Shown: positions 1-13,932, counted from the stretch's first letter. The stretch is 64,000 bases of DNA from Clavaria fumosa (GCA_951802425.1 OX637802.1:992001-1056000); one strand, 5' to 3'. Numbers and translations: made by a program. The notes: generated from the letters alone by a model not told the origin.

Positions 1-1346
1 ACAGGTTGCTGTCCAGGGAGGTGGGGGAACGACAAGCACGAGACCGAACAGGGCAAAACCCGACAGTGCGGCACGGATGTAGAAGGTGTACCACCTGTGC
101 TGGAGTGGAAAAAGTTTTATAATAGATCGCGAGGTGATGCGCGGGTCATGCGGTCAAGATCGGATGGCTATGTCCTGTGGGGGTGTGACCGGGCGCCTCA
201 CGCCGCCGCCGCCGCAGTGAGACTGTCAAGCCAATGGGATCATTCCTTGTTGCAAAGTCGAGGTGGGGCAACGAGGCAATGTTGGCGCCCAGGCTCTAGC
301 AGGATCGACGACCTTTCTTTTTCCGAATTTTCCGACCACACGGAAGCAATTTACACTGTTGCTGGCGGTGAATTTGATGTAATTTACTGTCCTGTTTCGG
401 GACTTATGATCCCCGCCCCCGGTTGCTGCGCTTCGAACGTGCTCCAAGGATAGCGCGCGTTGCCTGAGATGAGACATATGACCCGTCGTTAATTGAATTG
501 AATTCGTTCATCGTCATTGCAACAACTGTGGCGCATTTTTCTCCGAGTGTGTCCGGTGCGTACCAAAGCCTATTACGTGTTTTATTCCGATGATGGCGCG
601 ATGCGACGACAAAAAGGGGTTTTTTAAAAAATCACCTTTTCTGAATAAAAAGAACTAAGCTTAACAGAGAGTGGTTGCAAACTGCTGCAGGGTTACCTTG
701 GGCGGGTGGCGTTGTGCCGCGTGAAGAAAAAGCGAACTGCGTTCTTTCTCCGCCACAATAGAGACCCCAGAGACTCGAATCCTCTCCACGTGAATGGGCA
801 CGCCCTCAGTGCTACTCTGTGTCTTAAGTCACAGTTTCAGCCTCTGTGGCTCTTTTTTTTAAAAAAAGAGCAGAGTTTCCGCACTCTATATCCGAATAAA
901 TTTCATCAAATTTTTTTTGGGAGTACTTCTTTTGAGGGTTAAGAATTGTTCCCATTATCATATTTAAAAAAAATCGAGGTAGCTGTGATCCGGGGTCTCA
1001 ATAGAAGCCGAAGTCCGGACCGTACGGCATCGAACACTCTCAGGCAGGTCAACCTCACGCTCGTGCGCTCTCCGTCTCAGCCTCGCTCTGACTCCTCTCC
1101 CCCCACACATCCGTCCCACTACAAAAATATTGCTCTCCCCCCTCCTCTTTATCCCTCCTCCAGTCGTACTACCGTTCACACATCGGCGTTCGTTCTCCTC
1201 GTCGTCGTCGTCTGGCCAACCACCTTCGTAGCACCATCGTAACCGAGGCGGTGGGCCCCGACATCGCCCTCAAGTCATTCAGAGTACATCTTGCAGTACA
1301 ACTACCCCATTTCACAGAGGAATCGTCTTCCTCGCCACCTAGAGTC
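1..1346. other. Upstream noncoding region of the GATA factor gene
   Basis: No convincing gene is seen on either strand. Open frames here are short and show no recognisable protein. The stretch from about 1,040 to 1,250 is rich in pyrimidines (CT/CTCC runs), as is common just upstream of fungal start codons, so it probably holds the promoter and 5' leader of the gene starting at 1,347. Confidence 0.5.
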
Positions 1347-4300
1347 ATGGCCGATACTCACTCGTCTGGCTCTTGGTCCTCATCTGCTCCAGTTTTGAAT
1401 GCCGCCGCTCCTCACACGCCCCAAGAGCTCGACTCGTCTTTCTCGGAATTTCCCAACTCGTCCCGTTCATCGCAATGGTCTCTGCCCTCTAACACTACCA
1501 GTCTGTCGCAGACTACGGCCTCTTTTGCAACTCCTCGTCGTGCCCTTCCGAACGATCCCATGGATCAGCATGTCAATTCTCAGCCCCGTTCAAATCAATG
1601 GACAAACTTATTCTCTGCTCCACTCAGTCATGCCGAATTCGCTAGTCTAGCTGCTCAGGGGTTTCTTGGACCCATCTCCAATACAAACTCGACTACTATC
1701 CCCAATGCTAACTCAGCCAACTCGAGCGCTAACCCGACGACACCATTGAGCTCGCGTCTTACTACCCCCATCTCGACACGCAACCAAGGTGGTGTCTCTG
1801 CCGATGGGGTCTCCCCCACTCAGCGTCAGCAACCTGCCAATTTATGGCAGCAGATGAACTCCTCTAACTATCTGTCAGTACGTCCAAAGGGGTCCGCGGC
1901 TGGCCCGTCACATCGCAAGAATAATACACCTATGCCTGCACCATCTGAATTTGTCCATCGGAAGCCTGATCTTGTAATAAAGACCCCTGACGGCAGGCGG
2001 GCACCTGCACTTCATGTAGATACTCGGAGGCCAGAAGAGCGCTCAAGGCCTCTTGCTAATGGCAATCCTGTGCATTCCGGCCACATCCGTCGACATAGCT
2101 CTGCCCAAGAGGGAGGCGCTATGTTCGATCCATCATTGAATTCCTTGTCCTCTCCGTTTTATCACGACCCCTCGATGCGTGATCGAGGCCAGCCAGGGCT
2201 GACTTCTAACGTTTGGATACCCCAACCCTCTATCCTCAACTACACTTCCCCGCCTGATTTTGGCAGACCCCTCCCGATGAGCGCGCATACGCCTGCATCG
2301 GAGGCCAGCATTTCATCGTTCTCCACCGCTCAATCCCCTTCGTCGACGGCCGATTCTAAGTCGACCATCTTTCCTGATTTCTTTACGGATGACCTCCTGA
2401 GCAGCGTCAATACGGCACCTCCTCTTTCCGATCATGTAGCTACACCTTTTACTTCTCCAAAGATGTCGGGATCGCCCGATCTGAAACCCGTCGATACATG
2501 GGACAATCCCGAGCAATTGGCGCAGAATGATCCGCTGGCCACTCAAGTCTGGAAGGTGTTCACCAGAACCAAAGCCATCTTGCCACATGCCCAGAGGATG
2601 GAGAACCTTTCCTGGCGGATGATGGCTTTGAAATTGCGGAAAAAGAAGGAGGAAGAAGATGCCAAGGCCCTGGATAGAGCAGAACTCGAGGATACACCGC
2701 CTGCCACGGATGATGGCGCCAACGAAAGGGGACGGAGGATTGGCAAGGGTAAGGCAAGAGTGCGTGTTGTTGGATTCGACGGCACGAGCCAGGATGGGGG
2801 CGATGATGACGGGTAAGTGCCCCTCACGGCCGCCTGCCGCTTGTCCTCCTTGTTTGCGGTCGGTTGATCTGCCGTCCTCAGCGGCACTGCGATGGACTGG
2901 AGAGCGATGAGCCGGTCAAGGTCACGGATTTCCATGGACTGGAGTCCTGCCCGTCGGTCTCAGTCGCGGCCAGCGCAAGGAGGCACTACGTTCCTTCAAC
3001 ATGGGATCTCATCTAGCCAAGTCGACCACCGCGTCCCCTTCCCGATCCTTGATTCGGAGGTCGGGAATGACGGCCTGCAGACGGGTGAACTACGGGCATA
3101 TGCAGACGATTCTCAGCCGAGTTCATCCTCGGCGAGCTATGCGCAGACAGGCGGCGTGGCGATGTCTTCTAGTATCCCCATCCCTAAAGCGCCGTCTCAG
3201 CATCGCTCAGGCTCGCCTTCTTCGTTCTACCCGCCTCGCCTCTCTCTGCTTGATCCCCAACCGTCCATCTCCTTTGATCTGTCGCCTGAGTACACCGCCA
3301 GTCTCCGGGTGGGGGACCAAGCTTATCATCACCCCAGCAGTCCGGCCTTTGGGCCGTCTTCCTTGCCGCTGTTCGGTCACCACCCATTCTCTATCACACA
3401 TCCTCCACCCCCGGCGCAGCGGACGTTCCCCCGACATGTGCGGAAGACGAGTTTCGACCACACTATCGTTCGAGATGGGTTCTTTACTGGGGTGAGCGGA
3501 CGGCACCAGGTGAACGGAAAGCCCTTGTCTCCTGGGGCCTTGGCCGGGATGAAGCGGAGGGCAGACGCTCCTCACGCCGAGAGCATGCTGCGCGGAGACC
3601 CACCCGCGTCTGTCAGCATTGTAGGCAACCAGGCGCAGGGCCAGTCCCAAGTGCGGTCTAACCCTCCGGAACCTCCTGCGGAACATCTTGGCTCTGAGAA
3701 CCCGTACATGTCGAATGCGTTCAACTTTACGTTTACTTATGACAATATGTTTGGCGTGCCTGGCTCCAGGAACCCGGCGGCTGCGGCGGCTGCGTCAGAC
3801 TTTGGGATGACGATGCCGCAGACGGAGGATCAGCGGGCATCTGATCAGGGATATCGACTATCACCTTTATCGTCGGTCGATCGGACGACGTATTCGTCTG
3901 CGGTGGGCACCTCGCAAGATAACACGGAGCCGAGGCTGTCTGCCGCGGCTGCTGCGGCATCGGCGGTGGTGGCGGAGGGCTATGCACAACTCAGCGCTGC
4001 GAATCTGGAGGAGTCGGGGCTCAACTATGGGCACTACGTGGGGCTCATGTATCCCTGTATGGATGGAGTTGGTGGTGGCGGCGGCGGTGGGTCACTATCG
4101 CAGAACCCGTACACGCATGTGGACCCGACGCAGATCCTACCGAGCGATGCGTTCCAGAACTACCATCCAAGTCCGTCGAGTGACGAGTGGGGAAATGGAG
4201 TGCATACGACGAGCACGGCGTCGCCGGAGCCATATACTACGTCGACCGCGTCAACGCCGTCTATTGAGGGCTCATCGATAAACGCGCTGGGGAGGGGTGG

Positions 4301-5138
4301 GAATGGAGCGGTGGCGGTGGCTGGGGGGTCGACGCGCGGGTTTGGAGCGTCGGGGGCGCCGTCGGGGGCGGTGGGTGTGGCTAAGCATGTGGGTGGTGGG
4401 ACGCATCGGAAGAAGAGCCTGTCGTCGAGCAACGCGGTGCCAGTGAAGGTAGAGTCGAAATCGTCGCCGACGACGTCGGACCCTGCAGAGAGCGCGACAG
4501 CTCAGGCGAAGAATGCGGGTGAGGAGGGGGATCAGCCGCCCACTGTGTGCACTAACTGTAAGACGACGAATACGCCGCTTTGGAGGAGGGATCCGGATGG
4601 GCATCCATTATGTGCGTGCCTATTTATTTGTTGTTACTTCTTTGAGTGGTTTTTGACATGGGTCTTTTTTTGCAGGTAATGCTTGTGGTTTATTCTATGT
4701 ATGTGTAACCCGCTTTCTTTTTAGGGAGACTTACAACGCTAAACTGCTTGTTCTCTGCGCAGAAACTTCACGGCGTCGTCCGCCCGCTCTCCTTGAAGAC
4801 CGACGTCATAAAGAAGAGGTACGTACAGCCCCTATTACTTCCGATGAAGTGTCGAGAATGTATCTTGATCCGGAAATAGGAACCGAGCATCCGGTACGCC
4901 GACGGGGACGACGCGCAAAGGAGCCTCGAACCTACCCAGGATTGCGTCGTCCTCAACGCGACCGCGCGCGTCAACGACGGGAAATATTTTTACGGCGACT
5001 CGGCTCTCGCCAGGTGGCCCTCGCATGGGACTCACGGCGGCGGCGGCGTCGACTACGCTTGCTATGAAACGACAACGACGGACATCTACTGGTTTATCAT
5101 TACCGACTCGCAAGGCAAACGACGACTCCCCTCTGTGA
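1347..5138 (+). CDS. areA: AreA/NIT2-like GATA-type nitrogen regulator
   Basis: Predicted nuclear transcription factor of about 1,177 residues. Five exons are inferred: 1347-2812, 2882-4611, 4676-4698, 4763-4818 and 4880-5138, all in phase. Near residue 395 is the block [20 protein letters not shown] with [16 protein letters not shown], the AreA/DUF1752-type region that fungal nitrogen GATA factors carry far N-terminal of the finger. The single GATA zinc finger has C-X2-C-X17-C-X2-C spacing, begins [14 protein letters not shown] and is split over four exons. It continues [25 protein letters not shown], then a basic tail with MKRQRR. The rest is Ser/Pro/Gly-rich and probably disordered. In ascomycetes AreA/NIT2 activates nitrogen-catabolism genes through GATA sites; the same role here is inferred. 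The start is the first ATG of a long open frame and is likely but not proven. Confidence 0.88.
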
Positions 5139-5483
5139 TATGTGTATTTCTCGATACGTTTCATCTTTTCTCGCTCTATTTTTTTGTTGTTGTTGGCTTG
5201 TCTCGTTTCTCCGCTCGTTGCAAGGGCTAAATTTTGGAGGTGGCCTTAGAAGCACTTGTTTTTTTTTTTTTGCTGTATCACATTTCTTTTCTCATTTTTT
5301 GTGAACACTTTTTTTCCATTCGCTGGCATATGTTCTCCCATTGAGTAGGTCTTGAGAGAGAGAGAGGGTTTGTAACATCGTTGTGCACGTTTACAACTAA
5401 ATTATAAGGTAGATCTTTTGTTCCCCCTTAACATTTGCAAATGGTTTCCTCCGTCAGATGAGACAAGATAGGACCGACCTTTT
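5139..5483. other. Intergenic region between the GATA factor and the Sec7 gene
   Basis: AT-rich spacer with T-runs and a short GA repeat near 5,356. It should hold the 3' UTR of the GATA factor gene, the promoter and perhaps a 5' exon of the Sec7 gene. No separate gene is seen. Confidence 0.4.
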
Positions 5484-8400
5484 TTGTGCGCGAACTATTC
5501 CCACTCGCTGTCAACGGTTTTCAGCTCTCCTCTCACCACACCACCACTGCCCATCCTGGCGTCGTCCATCTTTCGAAATGCAGGCCAAGTGCCACCACGT
5601 ACAACTATTCCCAGCTCTTCCCTGCTACCCATAGCCTCCAAAGACCTACCACGCGTGAAAGACACTGCCAGTCGTCGGGTCTCCCGACTGGACCTCGACT
5701 TTGAGCAGGCCCTGCGCGATGGCAAGACAGTGATCCTCCGCGAGGGTGTCGACGTCAACACGCTCGGCGGCGGCGACAGTAACGGTAGTGGCGGCGGTGC
5801 TGTGGCCGGCACCCCTGCAAGCAGCGGCCCGTCGTCAACTTCTTCCTCGGCTTCGCCTTCCCCGCGACCGCTGCCACAACCGCCGACGACGCACCCCACG
5901 CCGCCCCAACCCGTTACGCCCCCGCGGCCGCTGCCTGTTCGGCCGCTGCCACAACCGCCGACTCAGCAGCACCCCACGGCACCCCCGCAGAGAGAGCCGC
6001 AGACCCCGCGCTTTGGCGAACGGTCCACGACGCCTCTCAACGTGCCGTCCCCGACTCCTGGGCATCCGATTCCCCCCCCGCCTCCTCCTCCCACCATGTC
6101 CTCGACGGTATCGCGCGACCCACAGCCGCCCCGCGACCTGCAACCACTCCGCGAACTGCAACCACTACGCGACCCCGGGGGCGGGGGCAGCGGCGTTAGT
6201 GTCGTCGCCACCGACGATGCGGACGTGCAGACCAAACGGCGGTCGCTGTACCGCTCCCCCGGGACGTCCAGCAGCCCGGACCTCGCAACGCTGCTCCGCA
6301 AGGCCAAAGAGCGGAGAGGCGGGTTCGGGGCCGTCGCCGCCCTCGCTTCCGCTGCTGGCGGCCACCAGCATAGGAAGGAAAAGCAACCGTCGTCGGGTGC
6401 GGTTCCGCCACCCCTGCCTTCCGGTGCGGCGGCCCACATCTCTGATCGGCATTCCCCGACAATGTATTTATCTGACGCGGCTGCTGCTGGCACATCTTCT
6501 TCTACCACGACACCGCCACTACGGCGGACTGCGACTGGTGGCCTCGCCTCCACGTCGTCGGTAGCAGAATTAGATGCCGACGTCGCCTCCGCGCAAACGG
6601 ACCGGCTGCTGACGAGCCCTCGCTCGAGAAAAGTGTCCAAAGACAGTTTTGCGTTGAAGGTACTGTTATTCTGCTCTTCTGGCTTCTGCCAGCTGAGAAT
6701 TGACTCAAAGTTTCCAAGTCTTCGGTGCGCGCCAAAGCTGGTGCGTTTTTCGGACGGATGCTTGGCCAAGGGACGGTTCGGGAACGCTCGGTGAGGAGTG
6801 CTTCGAATTGTGTTCTTGATTTTCGATCTCACTTTGAAATCATCTGGCAGCGGACAGACGCGTCGCTGCCTACCATCTTCCAAACCTTCAACACCGAAGT
6901 CCCTCCATTGCCTGTGGATGATTCACATCGCAAGCCAACTGAGCCTCCCATGCCAGATATCTCGACACCCGCTAATACAGCAGATACAGGCCGCCTGGGC
7001 CTGGGTATCCGAGAGCGCGAGGGATCCGACAAGTCCGTCGTCGTGGACCCAACCTCGGAATGGTTTCCTGGGCTGGACAGCACGAAACCCCCAGACATGA
7101 CCATCCGGCCCTCTCACGGGAAGCGACGAAGTATGAGTGTTGGAGATATGGAACTCAAGACCACCCCCACCATCATAGCATTGACTCCGCGACCATCTAC
7201 TACCGGCACACGGCTAGACGAGGTCCCCAGCTCGGACAGTGGACTGAATGGAATTATCGCCGAATTCAAGGGCCAGCTCTCCCAGTTGGACCCCACCACG
7301 GTTACTCCTCTCGATTTACACGATCCCTCCGCACCACCACGTAATGGCATGTCAAATCGTTCCAACGCTGATGGTGTCCTTGCGTCACAACGCAAGCCAG
7401 ATGCGAATGACCCCCCTAAACCGTCTCATGTCCCGAAACGCGCCATTTCCACCCCGACGGTGACCCTGCGACTGCCTTCGGAGTTGGAGGACAACGAGTT
7501 GAAAACGGAAATGCTATTACCAGAATCCAGCAACAGTGGTTCCGTGGAAGGCCCGATCATCCCCCCGCGCATCTCCTCGCTGCACACTCCGGTGCGGAAG
7601 CCGTCGGCGTCGTCGAGCATATACAGCAACAAGCGACTCTCGTCAATGTATTCTTCATCTTCTGCGGGCAAGTCACGCACTGGCTATCTTGTTGGCAACA
7701 GCATCGGTATCCATGGACATGCGTCTCGTGATCTGATGCGGCTCCGTGGGCAACACCGTTCAACAGCATCAAGTTCTGAGCCGTCCCTTGTCCAAGCCGC
7801 CGAGGATGCACGTATTCGTGAGTACCTCAGTTGATGTTATTCGCCCGTTCGGCCTCGTTTGAGCACGAGCATCACCGGATTTGCGTCTTGCTTGGCTTCC
7901 CATCACGGATCTGATGATGATTATAGCTGACCACTTTCTCACTCGCTTCTCTTCACGTCAATCCCTGAGTGGAGGGGAAGAGCGCCCCGACATGGACGTC
8001 CGAGGGAAAGAATTGGCCAGCCGCTTCTGGGCGGAAGACGAGGAAGTCTTGGCAAAGGATAAAATTGCGGAGTGGCTCGGTGGATTGTGAGGCTATGTAT
8101 TCCCCAGTTTCTCTTCGTCTATCTCATCCTACTCTCCCCAGATCTCTAATCAGCAAGACTGCTCTCCGACACTACATTGACATGTTCGATTTTACCGGTC
8201 TAAGGCTTGATATCGCATTTCGGTGCGTAGCTTTGCCTCGGCTCTCGTCTCGTCTAACCTGATGCCAAACGCTTGCGTAGACGCCTCTGCGCAAAGCTTT
8301 ATTTGAAGGCTGAAACACAACAGCTCGATCGTATATTAGAGGAATTTAGCCGACGTTACTGGGATAACAATCCGGAAAGCGTATGGGGCAGCGCGAGTGA

Positions 8401-10641
8401 GCAGTCAGCCCACTATCTATGTTGCGAGGTTGCTCACTTGCGAACGACAGGCGTAGTGCACGCTGTCGCGTATTCACTGCTGCTTTTGAACACCGACTTG
8501 CATGTCGTCGACACGACGACACGAATGTCTCGAAATCAGTTTGTTCGCAACACGCTGGCGGCTGTGCAGTCCCAACTGCAGCCCTCGACGTCTGATCGTT
8601 TGCCGTCAATCGATCTTTCCAACGATGATCACAGCAGTGCGCAAGGCGCTGTGTGTGGGGGCGCGGACACCGTTGACACCACCATTTCTCCATGTTCACG
8701 ATCCAAACGCAGTGGCAGCATCACCAGTTCGGTGACGAATTTGCGCGATGCGCTCGGGCCGGCCTCTGTTTACTCGTCTTCGGCTGCGCAGGTATCATCA
8801 TCACAAGTCAACAGCAGCACCATCTCCGTGCCCACTCAGCCTGCCCAGGAAAGCAAGTCAGTACCAGTGTACGGAAAGCAGTGGGAAAGTGATATGGAAG
8901 CTTTTCTGAAGGTAACGTTTCCCTCTCATTGTAGATCCTGCCGATGAGTCTGTCTCACACGATTATGAAGGAAATGTACAATGCCATCAAAAGTCAGCAA
9001 ATTTTGCAACCTCAGAATAATGTGCTCGGCGGACGAAGCTCGCTGTCTTCGCCGACTTCTGGCCCATCAATGCCGATGCGAAACATGCGCGCCAATTTGA
9101 AGCGAGGGAGTATCCGAGGACTGCAGACGTTCATGAATACACCGAATGGTGCTAGTCCATACAGCAGCAACAGCAGCGTAGATGGACGTATCAGTCCGTC
9201 TCCCAGCTATGCGACATCTACTCACGATGTGAGCAAGCCTGACAATGTCGTGAGGATTCTAATTGCTCAATCATTGTCCAGACTTTCCACGGCTCGAGTT
9301 CCTCTTTCCTTACGCCGGCTCTGGGTTTCGCGTCTAATCTGTCGCACTCCATCATCAGAGAGGCACAGGAGGACGACATGAACAGCATGCGCAGCGGCAA
9401 GTCTGACTCTACCGACGTCAGCATCACGGACGAAGAATTAGCTCTCTTGGGTCCGCCCTGGGCGAAAGAAGGGAACCTCTGCCGTAAGCAGTACTGGGAG
9501 ACGACAGGGAAACGGGCGAAGATGAAAGCGTGGATGAATGTGTTCGTGGTCATACAGAAGGGTGAGCTGAACATGTTCACGTTTGGCGAAAATGGGAGCG
9601 GAGCTTCGGGAGTTGTTGGTGGTGGTAATTGGCTGGTATGTCTGCAGTGACCAACGTTGAACTCCATGTCCCTAAGCGCGGGCGTTTTTGTAGGGAAACG
9701 CGCATCCGGTGGGAAGCGTGAAGCTAGCACATTCCTTATCCCATGCCCTACCTCCCCCTGGGTACAATCGGCAGCGGCCACATTGCATGGTGCTCACTCT
9801 TGCCAATGGTGGAGTCTACTTCTTCCAGGCCGGTACAGAGGAGCTCGTGAACGAGTGGGTTTCCACGTGCAACTACTGGGCGGCCCGTACCAGCAAGGAG
9901 CCACTCGCAGGCGGGGTCTCCAACATGGAATATGGCTGGAATCGAGTGGTGGACTCTAATGGTCATGCTCGATCGGTGTCGGACGGTGATGGGGTCAAGG
10001 AGACGGACACTATGAGTGTGAAGAGTGGGCGAAGCGTGCGTAGCAGGTTTGGGTGGAGAGACGGTGCTGCGACTCTGCGGGGTTCGCCGTGGGCAGAGAA
10101 GGTGACTATTAGTGATTGGAAACCGCCGCCACCGCCCACAGTACCAAGCGTCCATGACGAGGAAACCCAACTGGAAGCGCTCCAGAAGCATGTCACATCT
10201 CTGAAAAAGGACTTACAGGGCCACAACGAGCTCCGTGAGCCGATGACAGTACTGGTAAAGATGACATCTACTCGTGTGTGTGACAGGTTTCTCACAATCT
10301 TTTCCTTGTTGCAGTATCAACCGAACACCTCGAATGCAGTCAAGGCTCAGAGCAATTGGGAGAAGAAATCGCAACATCTCCTCGCTGAGATCGTCAAATA
10401 TGCTTCTTACACCGATTCGCTCCAGTCAGCCATGTCGCTCAGACTAAAGAAGCGGGGTGAGAAGGCCCTCGAGCGAGCTTTAGTCGTCGCTAGTCCGGTG
10501 GATGATGATACACTCGGCCACAGTTCTCCACACGAAGCCGGGCCTTCCTCAGATATCCCCGTGGAATCTCCCCGTCCTCGTCGCACTCAAAGTTGGATGT
10601 GGCTTCAAAGAAGGGATGCAGAGGCAGCTGATGGGAGCTAA
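5484..10641 (+). CDS. Sec7-PH domain ARF guanine-nucleotide exchange factor (Syt1/EFA6-like)
   Basis: Predicted activator of an ARF small GTPase in membrane traffic, about 1,500 residues. Inferred exons: 5484-6659, 6719-6790, 6851-7817, 7927-8086, 8142-8222, 8281-8396, 8451-8911, 8971-9228, 9282-9635, 9694-10254, 10315-10641. A long Pro/Ser-rich N-terminus precedes a Sec7 domain: LRHYIDMFDFTGLRLDIAF, then KAETQQLDRILEEFSRRYW and HAVAYSLLLLNTDLHV. The usual FRLPGE loop is replaced by a KAE version that keeps the catalytic Glu. A PH domain follows (KAWMNVFVVIQKGELNMF to LVNEWVSTCNYWAAR), then a coiled-coil-like tail. The domain order Sec7 then PH suits fungal Syt1/Yel1 or EFA6-type exchange factors. 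The 5' end is unresolved. The frame is open from 5,472 but its first ATG is only at 6,096, while RLDLDFEQALRDGKTVILR upstream looks coding, so a short 5' exon probably lies further upstream. Confidence 0.8.
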
Positions 10642-10858
10642 AATCGCTTTCACGACTTGTTTCCTAAAGTATTTTTCTAAAGACTCGGAATCTCATCTGT
10701 AGGCCTCGACGTTGCGTGCTTTGGTATAATTATTTCGCAGTTGCGCAAGATTATGTATATAATAATACAATTAGGGTCTGTACTGATCAAATCGGACTGT
10801 CCGGGGTTTTTTATGAGTTACTGAGAATGTTTTGGTTCTCGTCCAAGCCGAAGGAACA

Positions 10859-13800
10859 TTAGCTATGCACTTGCAACATGCCGTCATGTTCAGATTCTTC
10901 ACTCTCAGAATTATTGCCCATCAACTCTTCCCCTCGTGGTCTCGTGTCAGTTGCTGCCTCAGCCTGAACTTCTATGGAAGGGGACTTGTCGACATTTTCT
11001 GCCCTACGCAGACCGTCATCTGATGCAGGCGCTTCGAGGCCTTTCGATGCCGCTTTAAGATCATCGTCGTGGATGATTCCGACCCTAGAGACGAATGATT
11101 CCGTCAGGGAGCATATAGTCGATAGCGCCATGTCGAGCACGGCTTCGACTCGAGTTTTGAGAGTGTCGCTGGCGCTGGTGACAGTCTATAAAACAAATTG
11201 TGTCGTTGGCCTTCCAGATCTTGTGATAACAGAAGGGAACAAACCATGGACACTAGGTCTATGCGGGCATCCGCTTCATCCAGGCGTACGAGGAGTGACG
11301 GCTCCCTATCCTCTCCTTGCTCAGACTCCTCCGGCTCGTCAGGCATGTGCAGTTCGACGTCGCCGAAATGGGCCTCGAGAAACATGGCGAGGCGCGAGAT
11401 GCGCGTCACTCTGGACGTCTTGCTATCGGTCTCTAGGTCTGCGTGCGGGTGCTGATGCTTGCACCCCGAACGTGTCGTCACTGATTTTGTATGCAAACCC
11501 GAGACAAGTCAGGGTGAGGCTCGGCGTCCGGAGAATGGAAAACGGGTGCTCACGCTTGACAGAAGCAGGACTGCGATCGATAGACGTTATCAGCGCTAGA
11601 GTCGAGTCCGCGATCATATCGTGGCTCGCGCTTGACTCCCATTCAAGCGTCAGTTCGTGCACTTGCGTGTGTTTCACGTCCACAGCTCCCATGACCTGTC
11701 GACGCCAAAATGGTTACTATGAGAGAGGGTGTCATGACAAATGACAGGAAGACGCAACTCGCATCGTGGGCACGCCACTTTGATCCATGCCTTCCTCAAC
11801 GCGTCCAAACATGCCTTCCAGGTGCCAGCGCACCAAGTCCCAGCCGACGCCGAGGACAATCTTCTGCCGCTGCGTGACGGTGCAGGTCGATAGTCCGGCA
11901 AAATCGCGTAGGTCGCGCGGGTCGAGCAGGGTGTACGAATAGTCCTTGGCGACGAGCAGCCCGGAGAGGACGTCGTTTGGCTGTGGTGGCTCGGCTGCCA
12001 GTGTGCCAATGGCCTGCCAGGTGAGGGGGCGTAGTCAGGTTCCGAAAATGGTCGATCAGACTCTCGTGAAGTTGAAAGAAAGTACCTTCGCCACCCGCTC
12101 CCCACGGAAAGATAGGTTCAGAGTTTCGAGATTGCGTGGAGTGTGTATTTTAACGTCTTCGTCTCTGTCTTTGTACCTTGATGTAAGAGCGGCTCGCAGG
12201 CGGCCCATTGCCGTTTGCTCGCCATGGACAAGAACCTAGATTTACCGTGGCTAGTCAGAAGTATCATAAAGAAGGCAGAACATAGAAAGCATACGACGTG
12301 TTGTGCTTTCACTTGTTCGATGAACTCTGAGTTCTGAGAGTAGTCAACGTGAGCGCTGAAGGAAATATAGTCGACAGATATTTTTCTGGGGATCTGAGTT
12401 CCTTTTAAGGATGTGATCTCCTCTGGCTCGTTCATGATATCCTAAGAAGTAGGAAGAATATAAGCTCATGTGCAATTTTGGGCAAAAGTTGAAAGCAGGC
12501 GAGGGTCAAGCACAAAATGGGTTTGCATTGGCAGGGTAAATACATGTCCACCCGAGACGCACCGCCGTCGGCCAAAAGGTGGTTACAACTCACCCGAGCC
12601 AGCGTCCCTTCGATAGAATAACCTGTGATGATCAGCCCATTCCGCGAGTCTGGGGCCCAGAGCTCCAGAAGCTCTCGGCTTGGCCCCGTTTGCAGGAATC
12701 CAGGGCTAGCAAGAACAACGCATGGAGGACCGTCAGCCAATTTTCGTTCCCAGCCTCGAGCTTGAGGTAGGTTTGATATATGTCTTGGCAGGTAATCAGA
12801 CTATTGGAATCGATTGCGCGCAGAAGGAGAGGCGTACTTGAAAACGAAAGGATTGTCGCGCTTCGCAAACCGGCCCCGGATATTCGCGTTCATGGTATGG
12901 ATATAGGTCTGGTAGACAGCCATGCACTTCCTCGCCAGACTGGAGGCATAGTAGATGGGCACGCCGTGAAGCTCGGGATGCTTTTTCCAGTACTCGTCCA
13001 GAATCAAGAGAAGTTCTTGAGCTCTGCCAAGGGCGAATGCCGGCAATAGAACATGACCTCCTCGGCGAAGTATGGCGTGGACGAGACTAGTGAATCTTGC
13101 CTCCTTGTCTTCGCGCGCTTCCACGCTTTGAACGCCATACGTGCTCTCCACGATGAGGACGTCTGGACGGACTGGCGGTATCTCTGCTCTGACAAGATGC
13201 CGATCTTCTTCACGAGAGTAGTCGCCGGTATAAAGAATCCTCAAGCCTGCGATGTCAATAAGAAACATGCAAGCACCCAAGACATGACCGGCGTGATAGG
13301 GTGTGAAAGTAACTCCAGGACATGGTGTGATTAGCTGATGCGTGGAGACTGGTATGATGGATGCCAACGACATAGTCATGTCGAGCGGCGAGAACAGGGC
13401 GTCCGAGCCAGAGGAACTGAAAGTCCAGACAATCAGCTAGGACATGATGAGTTGATTGATAGGTGACAACACCGGACCTCATGCGGACATAATCTTGCAT
13501 CATGAACTTATGAACGGCTTTAGTAGGGTGGGTCATGTACACCTTTCCTTTACCATCCCTGAAATTAGTCTGCGAATATTTGTCCAGGGTTCAGTAACAG
13601 AAAGAGAAAAAAATAGCTATAATATACCTTCTCCATAATGTATGTCAAGGCAGCAGCGTGGTCAAGATGAAAACTGCATTTCAAAACATGACTCCCTCCA
13701 TGGCACCGCATAGGTGTGGAGAAGGGTGTACGCACTGAGTGATCAATATGGCATCGACTGTACTCCAATCCAGTTCGTCTACGAAAGGAAGAGACGCCAT

Positions 13801-13932
13801 GCCACTGTGTGCAGGGTGAACGCCTGCATCACAAACAATCGTTTTACCGCGGTACTGAAGAACGCAGCAAGAACGCCCGACTTCTTGGCCTGCACCGAGC
13901 AAGGTCACGCTCAATGTAGGAGAATCTGACAT
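10859..13932 (-). CDS. YSH1: Pre-mRNA 3'-end endonuclease YSH1/CPSF73
   Basis: Nuclear metallo-beta-lactamase/beta-CASP nuclease of the cleavage and polyadenylation factor, which cuts pre-mRNA before poly(A) addition; 786 residues. Eleven in-phase exons: 13736-13932, 13628-13673, 13478-13569, 12838-13416, 12594-12783, 12295-12441, 12086-12235, 11759-12013, 11554-11695, 11245-11480, 10859-11185. The zinc motif HFHLDH (residues 66-71) is intact and is created by splicing exons 1 and 2. Also visible are [23 protein letters not shown], the beta-CASP helix [22 protein letters not shown] and the C-terminal family stretch [14 protein letters not shown]. These residues predict an active enzyme. The ATG at 13932 was chosen because the family begins close before the [12 protein letters not shown] motif. 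It converges on the Sec7 gene (217 bases apart) and diverges from the hydroxylase gene. The partner subunit CFT2 is about 22 kb away in this window. Confidence 0.95.

Noticed and set aside
760..800. Possible tRNA gene (GACTCGAATCC resembles a T-arm)
   Set aside because: No acceptor stem, anticodon arm or second control box could be fitted on either strand.
5835..6883. Several long frames overlapping the Sec7 gene in other frames and on the minus strand
   Set aside because: They mirror the GC-rich, Pro/Ser-rich coding sequence of the Sec7 gene and contain Arg/Gly-rich low-complexity protein only.
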